The position numbers and the translations under genes are program-made. Below the pieces are notes generated by a model. The model was not told the DNA's origin and ran no database searches. It saw only the letters and a list, made by a program, of their open reading frames with translations. Source: Paratinospora sagittata (taxonomy: Eukaryota > Streptophyta > Magnoliopsida > Ranunculales > Menispermaceae). From it: DNA of 64,000 nucleotides. The stretch lies in contig CM069603.1 of the NCBI GenBank assembly GCA_035771175.1, positions 24,590,286 to 24,654,285 on the forward strand. The letters run 5' to 3'. Shown one piece after another: positions 55,265-64,000 of this stretch; within the stretch, counting starts at the first letter, position 1; each line of letters starts with the position of its first letter.

Positions 55265-56582
55265 TGTCACACCCTGAATATTCTCTCATTTACAAATCCC
55301 TTTAATTGGGGATTTTATGGTAAAATAATAAGAGAAATTCCAAGGTTACAACTTTTGTATTTCCCAAAACTTCACTTGATTCACATAACTTATTTCTATT
55401 GAACAAGATTATTTGCCACCTTCATACATATTCTACTTACTTATTTTAACTTAAACTAATACACACAAGTGCCGAAACATTACAACCTTTATTTACAGGC
55501 AGAGGTTGATACGATTGGCTTATGTTAAGTGTATTTACAATTATACATTATTTGAAGACCTCATTTTTTCCTTTTGTTCTTCATCTTCTTTCCTTTCCTA
55601 CTTATTCCCTTTGACATTAGTTTCCTCGTGATAAGATTGAAAAGGTGAGCTTATGCCCAGTGGGTCCCCTAGCCGGTTTTCACACTTTAGGTAAAACATC
55701 GTAATTGATATTAAATAACTGAAATTTAAACATTTTAACAACAATAAATGCACACATATGCACATGGAAACTTTGATAGCAATTTAATGGAACATTTTAT
55801 GAAATCTGAAATAATAAGCTGCATTTAGTGATTCAGCAAAGGCCAGCTTTCAATCTAAATAAGTTGCATTTAACAATTCAGCAAGGGTCAGCTTCCAACC
55901 CAAATAAGGTGCATTTGGCATTCCAGCAAGGGCTAGCTATCACCCAATTAACATTTCACTAGTGAAAGTAAAGACGTGAGCATAACTTCAGCGTGAATAT
56001 AAAATTTAATGAAAATAGTAGAATGCACAAACCATAGGTTCCTCCCCACCTTAAAATGAGTATTCGAACAACTTCTCCTAGAGCTTTTCTTGGCAATACA
56101 GAAAATAGTAAAAGAGAAAGAGTTTGAAAAAAGTTTTTGAGTTTTGAAAAATCTTGAAAACCTCCCCCTCATGTATAGGATGATTTTTTTTCACTTTCCA
56201 AAAATGCCCTTAGAGATTTTATTAATCTATCGTCTCCTCTTGTGCTCGTGCTCGTGCTCGTGCTCGGGTAAGGTCTCAGGTATGATCTTGAGATATATCT
56301 CGAGACGATTCTTTTAACGTACTACCAACTATATCCTTTCTCAAGATATATCTCAAGAAAATTCTTTTCAAATAATAACAACTATATCTTTTCTCAAGGT
56401 ATATCTTGAGACGATTCCTTTCAAATAATACCAACCATCTCCTTTCTCGAGATATATCTCGAGACGATTCTTTTCAAATAACACTAACTATATTCTTTTT
56501 TCACTTTTATCCTTAGACTTTTCTCATAATGTCAATCTTGTCCCTTTTTGTCTTTTTCTGGATTTTAGGTGAAAATGTCACA
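55265..56582 (-). repeat. 5' LTR of the chromovirus-like element
   Basis: 1318 bp. On the plus strand it starts TGTCACACCCTGAATATTC and ends GGTGAAAATGTCACA. It matches 35634-38721 outside the solo LTR. It has three repeats around CAGCAAGGGTCAGC (55817-55945), the block GGTGAGCTTATGCCCAGTG (55645-55663), a (GTGCTC)n run at about 56238-56266 that is single in the other LTR, and the palindrome array at 56286-56490. Confidence 0.9.
56286..56490 (-). repeat. U3 palindrome array (5' LTR)
   Basis: About four units with CTCGAGATATATCTCGAG or variants; the copy near 56446-56463 is perfect. Same layout relative to the TATA box as in the 3' LTR. Confidence 0.82.
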
Positions 56583-57124
56583 GACTCACTGTCACTTTAC
56601 AATTCAAGTTATAGGTTAAGAAACTTGATTCTCTTACCAAGAATCAAAAAGAAAACACAACTTACTGAGCTTATTAAACCTCACTTAGAATTTGTTCAAC
56701 AATAGAATGAAATTTTTGGCTCAGCTGAAGAATGAGGTTGCTTCTCTTGGCCTCTTTGGATTTTTAGATGAATATGAAATCATGAACAGTCAATCGGAAA
56801 AGCCTTTCTCAGTTTAGAGAAATGAATGAAAGATTTTGATTTTTTTCAATGAGAAACGATTTTCAACTAGTTTTATGAGTAGAAAGATTCTCAGAGATTG
56901 TATATGTGCGATGGCTTTAAGTTGCAAATATATAGGTGTGTTTCGGGATTTCAATCTCCCAAAAACCCTAATCACTTTGTTTGAAATTCAACTGCAACGG
57001 ATAAGTTTTTTCACCAAAATGGAGTTAACAAAGACGTCGAAAATTTCTGTCAAAAACAGCATTTACACAAGAATAGTGAAGTCTCAAAAAGTTGACAGTT
57101 CAAAAAAGTAAGACAGTTTTTTTT

Positions 57125-57430
57125 TTCTAACAGGTGTTTATGAGCGTCCTATAGCTCTTACAGTGTCCTGTAAAGTTAAAGTCCAGAAGACTCTACTTGC
57201 TTATGAGCGTCTTACAGTAGCAATCGAGTCCTAATAAAATGTCAACCCAAGAAATGAGTTGATCTCAGTCAGTTCAAGGAGGGCGTTATTACACTTGAGC
57301 ATCCTACTGGAACTTATTCTCAGATTTCCCAAAAATCTTGAGCGTCCTGTAGCGATAGGAGCGTCCTGCAATGTAGGCTTGATTTTAAGTGAATTGGTCA
57401 CTGCTTGACCGTGTTGAATGCTATGAGCAT
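57125..57430 (-). repeat. U3 GAGCGTCC units of the split copia LTR
   Basis: On the plus strand: GAGCGTCCTATAG, CAGTGTCCTG, GAGCGTCTTACAG, GGAGGGCGTTATTACACTTG, GAGCATCCTAC and GAGCGTCCTGTAGCGATAGGAGCGTCCTG. They are relatives of the GGACGC units, with a changed core (GGACGCTC on the minus strand). Confidence 0.65.
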
Positions 57431-57903
57431 CCTACTCGACAGTAATAGAAATTCAACTATTTTTCCATTTTGAAATCCAATGAATTAAATCAATCTTTAT
57501 ACACTTCGGATCAAATCAAATGAACAAAGATCATTTATAGAATTTGAAATTCATTTGAAAACATTTGTATCGATCAATCAAATTCATTTTCGTCAAGATT
57601 CACACACTTTAAAATTTATGAAAATTCATTTCAAAAACTTCAAGAAGTAAGATGAAGTTGTTAAACAAATCTAGATGAAGCTCTACAAGCTTAAAGACCG
57701 TCTAAACAAACTAAAGCAATTACAATATCATCTGATGCTTGAGAATTATCCACAGCTTGATCTCCATCTTGACTTGAGAAATCTTTAGCAAGTTTCTTTG
57801 CATATAATTGATATATCTTCGTCAATAATTGATATAGTGTTGAATGTGGTTTGTAATCATCAAAATATCTCTCATATGGGTCATGAGGGTTCTTATTTTA
57901 ACA

Positions 57904-57918
57904 ATCTCCCCTTTTTTG
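57904..57918 (-). other. Polypurine tract
   Basis: AAAAAAGGGGAGAT on the minus strand ends right at the LTR start (57903). Confidence 0.75.
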
Positions 57919-58204
57919 ATAATTTCAAACATATCACTGTAGACCTTGAAGCAAACTAATGTATATGAATGCATGAAGCTGCAGAACATGCTTCTAATGA
58001 GATAATAGATTATAATATAAGCACATAATAGTCATTGAGCTTGTAAGGTTCTAATAAGGTTCATTATGCTCCCCTTTACTAATGGATTTCATTAATAATT
58101 TTAGTTCATACTGTGTCTTGCTTCAACCTTTAGCGAATATTTCTTCCCCTTTTGAAAACATAAAAAAGAATAAGATAATCATCAAAATATCAATCAACAT
58201 ATCA

Positions 58205-58330
58205 AGCAATCAAATATTGGATTTGGAAAACATTCTCAATTTGTGTCTAATATGAACAAATAGATCCTTGGGTAAGGCTTCGGTAAGAATATCAACAAGT
58301 TGATCTTTAGTGCTTATGTGAATTAGCAAA
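58205..58330 (-). pseudogene. Copia RNase H C-terminal remnant
   Basis: On the minus strand, STKDQLVDILTEALPKDLFV then HIRHKLRMFSKS. This is the same C-terminal block as FTKALPKDQFVHIRREL at 18150-18220. The rest of pol is missing: the reading stops abruptly at about 58330, where an inverted LTR-end repeat begins. Confidence 0.82.
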
Positions 58331-58434
58331 AGATCAAAAATGGCCATTACACCAAATTCACCCCCCTCTGATACCACTTGTTAAACACCCAAGCGAGGAG
58401 TGAATTGGGTGTAATGGCAATGTTTGATCTTTTA
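58328..58434. repeat. Inverted repeat: LTR end and its snap-back copy around a primer site
   Basis: Left arm 58328-58368 (AAAAGATCAAAAATGGCCAT...AATTCACCCCC) and right arm 58395-58434 are reverse complements with a few mismatches over about 40 bp. The loop holds the primer site (CTCTGATACCAC, 58366-58377) and the terminal bases of the LTR (TGTTAAACACCC). Confidence 0.82.
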
Positions 58435-58641
58435 TAATTACTTTCGAGATTTCTTGACTTAATTGGATTCAATACATAAATAAATATAATGAGCATAAAG
58501 TAAAATGCATAAATCCCGATTAGGATTTCCAAACTTCACTAATAAATCCTCTTATGAGCGAGGACCAAACCGTTACAAATGCCATTTTTCAGGTTCAAGG
58601 CAAACTTATGTTTTTGCGAGCTAAGGATGAACTATATATTT

Positions 58642-60572
58642 TGTCACGACCCACGATCTGTGACGTCATGATCGGCACGGAATCCCCGAGTATACCCTCC
58701 CCCAATACACTCGGTGTCCCGTCAGCCTAATTAAACAACCCAAACATAAACACATAATTTCGATATAAGCATCAAACTAAATGGACATACGCAAATCATT
58801 AAGATAATTACATTCCCAAAATGTAGACCATAAAATTTCCTAAGTCCAAAATAATCAAATAACAAAAACTATACCTAACCATAAATACATCTCATTTATG
58901 TGTTAAGTATAAGTACAGTAGGTGTTATTAAGTACATATTTAACAAAATACAAAGAAATGAACTAAGCACCTACGTCACCAAAAGTCAGAAAATGCTCCG
59001 CAGTCAAGCCTTCCCCTTCCTATCAAAACCTGAAATGATAAGAATGAGGAGTGAGTTACAACAAGCTCAGTGAATGTTTTCTACGTGTGGCAATATACAC
59101 GCATCTAGATAAAACATGGCAAGGTCATTAAAACAATTTAAATAACATGGTGATATACAAGATTACATACATGTCAAATATAATGCATCATGTCATAACC
59201 AAGACAATGCATATCATTTTCTAAACATGCATATGCAATCCTAGACACCTCTTGAGCAAGGGCGATCAAGGGCCTGGGTTCGTGACACTCAGCGCCCGAT
59301 CTGACCAAACAATACTCGTATTCTAATAGGATTTTTGGGGTTGTGTAGCTAATAGGATCAGCCCACCAAGATAAATACCATGTTTAAGCGATCCTATCTA
59401 CACAAGCCATAAAATCCTCTGCAAGGTCCACAACTGGGATCACCGCTAGATTTACGAGATTCCCCAAGGAAAACTTCAACTAGGAGACCAAAACCCAATT
59501 ACTAACCCAACTAGACTATCCTCAAATTCATTTCATGAAATATTAAATCATGCATAACACATATATATTAATGCAAAAACATTTTATATAATACAATGCC
59601 ACATATATAGAATCCAAATGTAAGAAACACTCACAAATCGATTAGCTAGACTTAGCCAATCCAATCCAACCAATGAAGTACTAGAATGCACCAAAACACT
59701 CCTATGCACCTTAACCTCCAATTAGCTTAATTGGGTCACTTAGATCAATCACAATCCCTGCATAATACATGGTTCATTCATCACTAGAAATCAGTCCAAA
59801 AGCATGTCATTCAACCATGTTTAAACCCAATTCAATAGCCAATTAAGACTCTGAAATGGTTGCACTCATGAGCTAACCCATATAGCTCAATCAAACCACA
59901 TTATATCTAATTAACCCACATGAATGCAACAGGTTGATTTCCATGATCCAACCATCATAATACAATGCATTCAATCATGATTATGGTCAATTAGACTAAT
60001 CCCCATGTCAATTTCATCAATTGACTTAGTCTAGGTTTAAATCCCCAAATTTGGGCAAATCCCCAAATTCATGGCTAGGCCAAAATTACACTACACCTAG
60101 GTTTTTCACCATTCAAAATCAGTAAATTGAACTATCAAACATCCACATTTACCCATTTAATCAACATAGATTACATGCAACTTGAATGGAAAACCCTAAG
60201 TCCATAACCTAAGTTTAGGTCAAATACACACAACCCCTCCAATTTCTTGCTAGAAATTGGGGGTTTCACCATTAATGGGTTCCCAACACCCTCTAGATAC
60301 ACATATCTAGCATGCAAGACATAGTTCCAAAATGGGTGAAACAAATTTCTTCCTCCATGGAGCGAGCTCCACTTATCTAAAACACCATTTTCGACAATTT
60401 TCGACGCTGAACGGGTCTCCGATCATTCGGAAACTTTACGCACACATTAAACAACTTAAAAGCATGCAAAGACACTCGAACCAACACGCGTCGAGCATCA
60501 AATACGTATACATACACATATACGGGTACTCTACAGGTCAAATTGACGTCATCATAAGGTACGGGCGTTACA
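58642..60572 (-). mobile_element. Ty3-type solo LTR (minus)
   Basis: On the minus strand it starts TGTAACGCCCGTACC (60572) and ends GTGGGTCGTGACA (58642), 1931 bp. Flanks TATTT (58637-58641) and TATCT (60573-60577) are a TSD with one change. There is no coding region. It contains, on the minus strand, the shared block TTCACTGAGC...AACTCACTCC...TTTCAGGT (about 59077-59031). Confidence 0.78.
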
Positions 60573-63192
60573 TATCTTTTTCACGGGCGAAGGAAGAACC
60601 ACTTGACCCTTTTCAAGATAAAGGGTGAAACTTGCTAGATCGAACGTTGGAATCTCAAGTAAATAAAATTCACTTGACTTGATTGTTTCAGTCTTGAAAC
60701 AAACCAAAAACCCAATTACAATGATTCGAAAGTTTGTTCTAATGAATAAAACAATTATACATGAAGCTCATAAATTCAAGTACCAAATACAAGATATGGA
60801 AATTTTAGCTGAAGGTAAGGAGAGACCTTACAATGATTTATACCTTTCTTGTAACCATATTTGCTCAAGAGAATGATTTTGAAGATGTAACACCCCGTAC
60901 TTTTAATTAAATACATTCGTTGATTTATGCGTATATCGAGACGTATAATACGCATATTTTATACGTAAGGGGCAAATATACGCGTGTATGAAAATAAATG
61001 TTATATTTAAGGGGTATGAACAAATAAATGAAATAAGTGAATTGAGTTATAAATTAAATTAAGAAAATGGTGTAGATTGAAATTGAATTATTAAATGACT
61101 TATATAAATGAGATGAGTTGAATTCCATGAAATTTGATGGAGTTGGTTGCCTACATGGAACATGGGTGTATGGGATAATAAAATGAGATATTCACTTGCT
61201 CACTCTATTTTTCAATTGCTCATCTTGTCCAGCGAAAAAATAAAAAATAAAAATAAAACAAACGTGAAAGAGAGAAGAAATAAAAAAGAGAAAGAAGTTG
61301 CAGAATGGAAAAAAAAAAAAGAACGAACTGGCGGAAAGAAGAAGGAGAAGAAGAAAAAGGGGAAACGCGGGATTCGCGTCAAATTCGGACCCGCGGTAAG
61401 TGATTTTCACTCTATTTCTTCGTGAAATTACTATCTAAGCCAAATGTAACGATTCTAGCGGAGTAATTTTAACTATGAGAGCCGTTTTACGGCATTTCCA
61501 AAAATTGGGGTTTTGACCCAACGTGAATGAAAATTCGTTATGAAGGTAGAAAAACACTCCCTAGACTGTAGGGACCCCGAATATGTGGTTAGATTGAGTT
61601 TATTTGTTCATTTGGAATTTTTATAGCCGTTGGAAGTTTGTTGGAATTTAGAGTTTCGATTGGAGACCATTTGAATCATTTAAAACCCGATGAAACTCCA
61701 GTTTAAGGCTATAGAATGGTAGAATGAACTGTTGCGAGTCCATCGATACTAAGTTCATGATTTTTGGAGACCGTTTGATAATTTTAGTAAAAATTTACAT
61801 GTTTCCAATGAATAGTGACGACGTGAATAGCGACGTGAATAATACTATGATCACATCCAGTGAATAAAATAGAATTAAAATCCAATGAAACTCCAGTTTG
61901 AGATTATAGAATCGTAGAGAATTGAATTCCGGACGTTTCAATGTTAAGATCATGATTTTTGGATATGATTTGATATTTTTAGTAACTAAATATATGGTTT
62001 TGGTGAGTAAAATTCACTGTCGTGACCTTCGCGAACGTGTAAAAACTCAATAAAATACCTGTTGAAGGTAGTAGAATGATAGAATGATTGATTTTACACG
62101 TGTCGATGTGGACAGAATAATTTTAGGAATGTTCTAGATTTTTAATAAAATTGATATGTGTTCCAGTAGAAAAATAAACTGAGAATTAGTGAAAATATGA
62201 AGTGAAATCTATTTTCATTGTTCTTTCTTGTGGAAATATCTAGATTGACCACAGAAACGATATAGTAGTTTCTTCAACTGTTTATGAGTCCTAAAGTGAG
62301 TTGGAATCTAAATTCACAGAATGGGTATAAGATTATTCAGGTTAATCTTTATTCTTAATGATTTAAAGTAAGTTGAGAAATTGAAGATGTAAATAGATAT
62401 AAATAAATAAAATTGAATTATGGAGTGGTTGTGACAGGTTGAATTAGTTGGACATAAATTGGAGCTGGACTCGAAAGCGACGGTGATTGTATTTAAATTG
62501 AAAAGTCATGTACTGTGAGTATATTTTCTTGATTTTGGTTCTTGTATGGCATTTTAAATATATGAAATGTTTGAATGTAAATATGCTATGCATATAATGT
62601 TGCATTGGGTTTTAATTTGCATTCATAAATGATTTCTTTTTAGCATTGGAGCATGTAAGACTTGCAAAGGCAAGTTGGTGTCATTTCGTTAGGAATTAGA
62701 CCCGGATGAGTGTTATGCGTAACCTCATTGTCAGTAGGCCTGTCCTAACAAGGATTGGAGATCCTTGAAATGACTGTGAATTGGGTAATGAGAGGTTGTG
62801 GCTACCTTGTAACGGTCATACAAGGGTTAGACCCGCTCTCTTGCCTTGAAGGAGGGAGATTATGGATTTTGTGGAAAAAAAAAGGATGCATTGTTTTCTT
62901 GAAAACTCATGAAAATTATGTTGTTGACATGTATAATACATTCGTTGAATGATGCATGTGTTTAATACTTGTTTGAAATGAGTTGAAATGCCATATTTTT
63001 CTAAATGTATATAATTGCCATATCAAGAAGTATATTCACTGAGCTTTTGGTTGCTCACTCCATTTCCTTCAATATTTCAGGTACAGAGTTAAAAGGAAAA
63101 GCACGAGAATAGATACGTGAGTTAGAGTCTTATTTTATTAATGTACGTGTATGCGAAGGAAATGAATTATATTTTCTTTAGATTCAAATGAA

Positions 63193-63196
<4 letters not shown>

Positions 63197-63228
<32 letters not shown>
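63197..63228. repeat. (TA)n microsatellite
   Basis: An uninterrupted TA run of about 30 bases, with a second short run at about 63238-63249. Confidence 0.9.
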
Positions 63229-63230
<2 letters not shown>

Positions 63231-63516
63231 ATCCTACATATATATATATTATCACATATATGGGTTGTACATGGATTTTCATTTGACATTTTTGGGTTAT
63301 ACTATGCGTGTGATGAAATGGGATGATCATAAGTATCTATCATGTGAGAATTTGAGGTGTGAATGAATGAAATGAATGGTGGAATGATTATTTATATATA
63401 TCTCTTTGATTTTATTTGTGGTATATTAGGGAAAAATGTGAAATGTCCATTTTATGGGGAGGTGCTGTCAAACTTTATGTAAATTTTGGGAATGATTGTG
63501 AATGTTCGTTGAGGCT

Positions 63517-63567
63517 GACAGTGTATTATATACTGTATATGGGTAGGTACAGTGTATAATACACTGT
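63517..63567. repeat. Twin palindromes near the LTR end
   Basis: ACAGTGTATAATACACTGT (63549-63567) is a perfect palindrome with 9-base arms around one A. A weaker copy, GACAGTGTATTATATACTGT (about 63518-63537), precedes it by about 30 bases. Confidence 0.8.
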
Positions 63568-63876
63568 GCCGGTCATGAGGTCAGGGGCGTCGTGACAGAA
63601 GATGCTTTGAATGATGCACAATGAAAAAGCTTGAAATCCAATCTTCAAATCAACATCTCTAAGTTCTAGGTTTTCGAAATGAGAAAATTGATTTGATCTT
63701 GAAAAACACTCCCTAAATTCAAATGGTTCTCTCTTGTGTTTAGAATGGCCTAAGTACTTGTATTTATGGATTATAAACAAGTTCTACCCATTAGACACAA
63801 GAATATAGTTGTTGGGGGATGAAAAATCAGATTTTGGATCGTTGGAAACGTGCCCAAAAAGTTGCAGGGTGTTTCA

Positions 63877-63965
63877 TGAGCGTCCCTCTAGCTTAGGAGC
63901 GTGCTAACGCACTGACCAAAAAATTTCCAGCTCGCATTAGCTCCCTGACGCTCGATTAGCGTCCA
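63877..63965 (-). repeat. U3 GAGCGTCC/GCTAACGC units at the window edge
   Basis: GAGCGTCCCTCTAGCTTAGGAGCGTGCTAACGC and GACGCTCGATTAGCGTCC belong to the same motif family as the other copia arrays. The array is cut by the window end. Confidence 0.6.
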
Positions 63966-64000
63966 AACATGCACTGCAATTTTTAAAACTTTTTCTTTTT

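Larger units (their letters stand above)
35634..56582 (-). mobile_element. Chromovirus-like (Ty3) element with both LTRs, interrupted by a SIRE-like element and a solo LTR
   Basis: On the minus strand: 5' LTR 55265-56582, primer site, gag (53288-52100), protease (51973-51788), a SIRE-like insertion (51400-42370), RT (to 41770), RNase H (41540-41103), integrase with a chromodomain-like tail (40892-39685), an unexplained ORF (39259-38765), a polypurine tract and 3' LTR 38721-35634. LTR lengths agree once the solo LTR is removed (1318 and about 1343 bp). Domain order and the final motif EKPIQILD fit the Tekay/Del chromovirus group. All frames are broken and the RT active site is mutated. Flanking sequence is GTGAC on the left and GACTC on the right; no perfect TSD is seen. 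Confidence 0.88.
35335..57903 (-). mobile_element. Copia LTR (minus) split by a 21-kb chromovirus-like insertion
   Basis: Piece 56583-57903 holds the LTR start (TGTTAAAATAAGAACCC on the minus strand), GAGCGTCC-type units (57125-57430) and a TATA box (CTATATATTT, about 56925-56938). Piece 35335-35633 holds U5 (CTCACACCCGTGAAGCTGAG, GTGAATGTAGGC, AATTCACCCCCC) and the end GTAGGTCAACA. Joined, they give about 1.6 kb, normal for this group. A polypurine tract lies just outside at 57904-57918, so this is a 3' LTR of a minus-strand copia element whose RNase H end survives at 58205-58330. Confidence 0.75.
60886..63597 (+). mobile_element. Ty3-type solo LTR (plus) with perfect TSD GAAGA
   Basis: 2712 bp, starting TGTAACACCCCGTACTTTT and ending GGGGCGTCGTGACA. 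GAAGA lies at 60881-60885 and 63598-63602. It holds a purine-rich tract (about 61245-61365), the block TTCACTGAGC...GCTCACTCC...TTTCAGGT (63036-63082), a TA microsatellite and twin palindromes near its end. Confidence 0.9.
58379..64000 (-). mobile_element. 5' LTR of a minus-strand copia element, runs off the window
   Basis: The minus-strand LTR end ...GGGTGTTTAACA (58379) adjoins the primer site. The U5 part is at 58379-58641, further LTR sequence at 60573-60885, TATA-bearing and U3 sequence at 63598-64000 (CCATAAATACAAG near 63757-63769; GAGCGTCC/GCTAACGC units from about 63877). Two Ty3 solo LTRs interrupt it. It continues past 64000. Its U5 end differs from that of the LTR at 35335-57903, so the two are not an obvious pair. 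Confidence 0.7.

Noticed and set aside
61147..61425. Lysine-rich open frame and its opposite-strand Phe/Ser-rich frame
   Set aside because: Produced by a purine-rich low-complexity tract within a solo LTR.

Overview
This is plant nuclear DNA, most likely from a eudicot with a large, repeat-rich genome (pericentromeric or otherwise gene-poor). The evidence is SIRE-like Ty1/copia elements, Athila-like and chromovirus-like Ty3 elements, LINE remnants, tRNA-Met and tRNA-Asp type primer sites, and no recognisable host gene, tRNA gene or rRNA gene. Almost every base can be assigned to LTR retrotransposons nested in one another. Every coding region I can recognise is broken.

Layout. (1) 1484-4137, minus: a Ty3-type LTR (2949-4137), its primer site and a broken Transposase_32-like ORF, followed by an opposing LTR fragment (4138-4711). 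(2) 4852-26669: one Athila-like LTR on the minus strand, split by a SIRE-like element (5035-23434, target duplication ATAAT) and by a Ty3 LTR copy (about 24405-26422). The SIRE element carries an Athila gag-protease element in its 5' LTR (6375-13442, duplication TCGAA) and a 2.9-kb Ty3 solo LTR in its 3' LTR (19319-22208). (3) 26769-31434, minus: a second Transposase_32-like ORF with a promoter-like array, then a copia gag pseudogene and its 5' LTR. (4) 31435-35334: a truncated copia LTR, a solo LTR (33086-34634, AAGGG) and degraded LINE sequence. (5) 35335-57903: one copia LTR on the minus strand, split by a chromovirus-like element (35634-56582). That element is split in turn by a SIRE-like element (42370-51400), which carries a 5'-truncated LINE fragment with a 17-bp duplication. 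The chromovirus 3' LTR also holds a copia solo LTR (36481-38220, GAAAA). (6) 58205-64000: a copia RNase H remnant, an inverted LTR end, and another copia LTR that hosts two Ty3 solo LTRs (58642-60572 and 60886-63597, the latter with GAAGA).

The most unusual signal is in the LTRs rather than the genes. Several unrelated LTR families each carry an array of short GC-rich palindromes just upstream of the TATA box: GGACGC/GCGCCC hairpins in the copia LTRs, CTCGAGATATATCTCGAG in the chromovirus LTR, and GGGGACGTCCCC in the LTR at 2949-4137. Both Transposase_32-like ORFs are preceded by the same kind of array plus a TATA-like sequence. The copia U5 regions carry a second tandem hairpin (TTCTCA...TGAGAA). 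At least five Ty3 LTR types share a conserved block, CACTGRGC...GCTCACC, which in four of them runs into a TTTCAGG-like end. All family calls come from reading motifs; no database search was possible.
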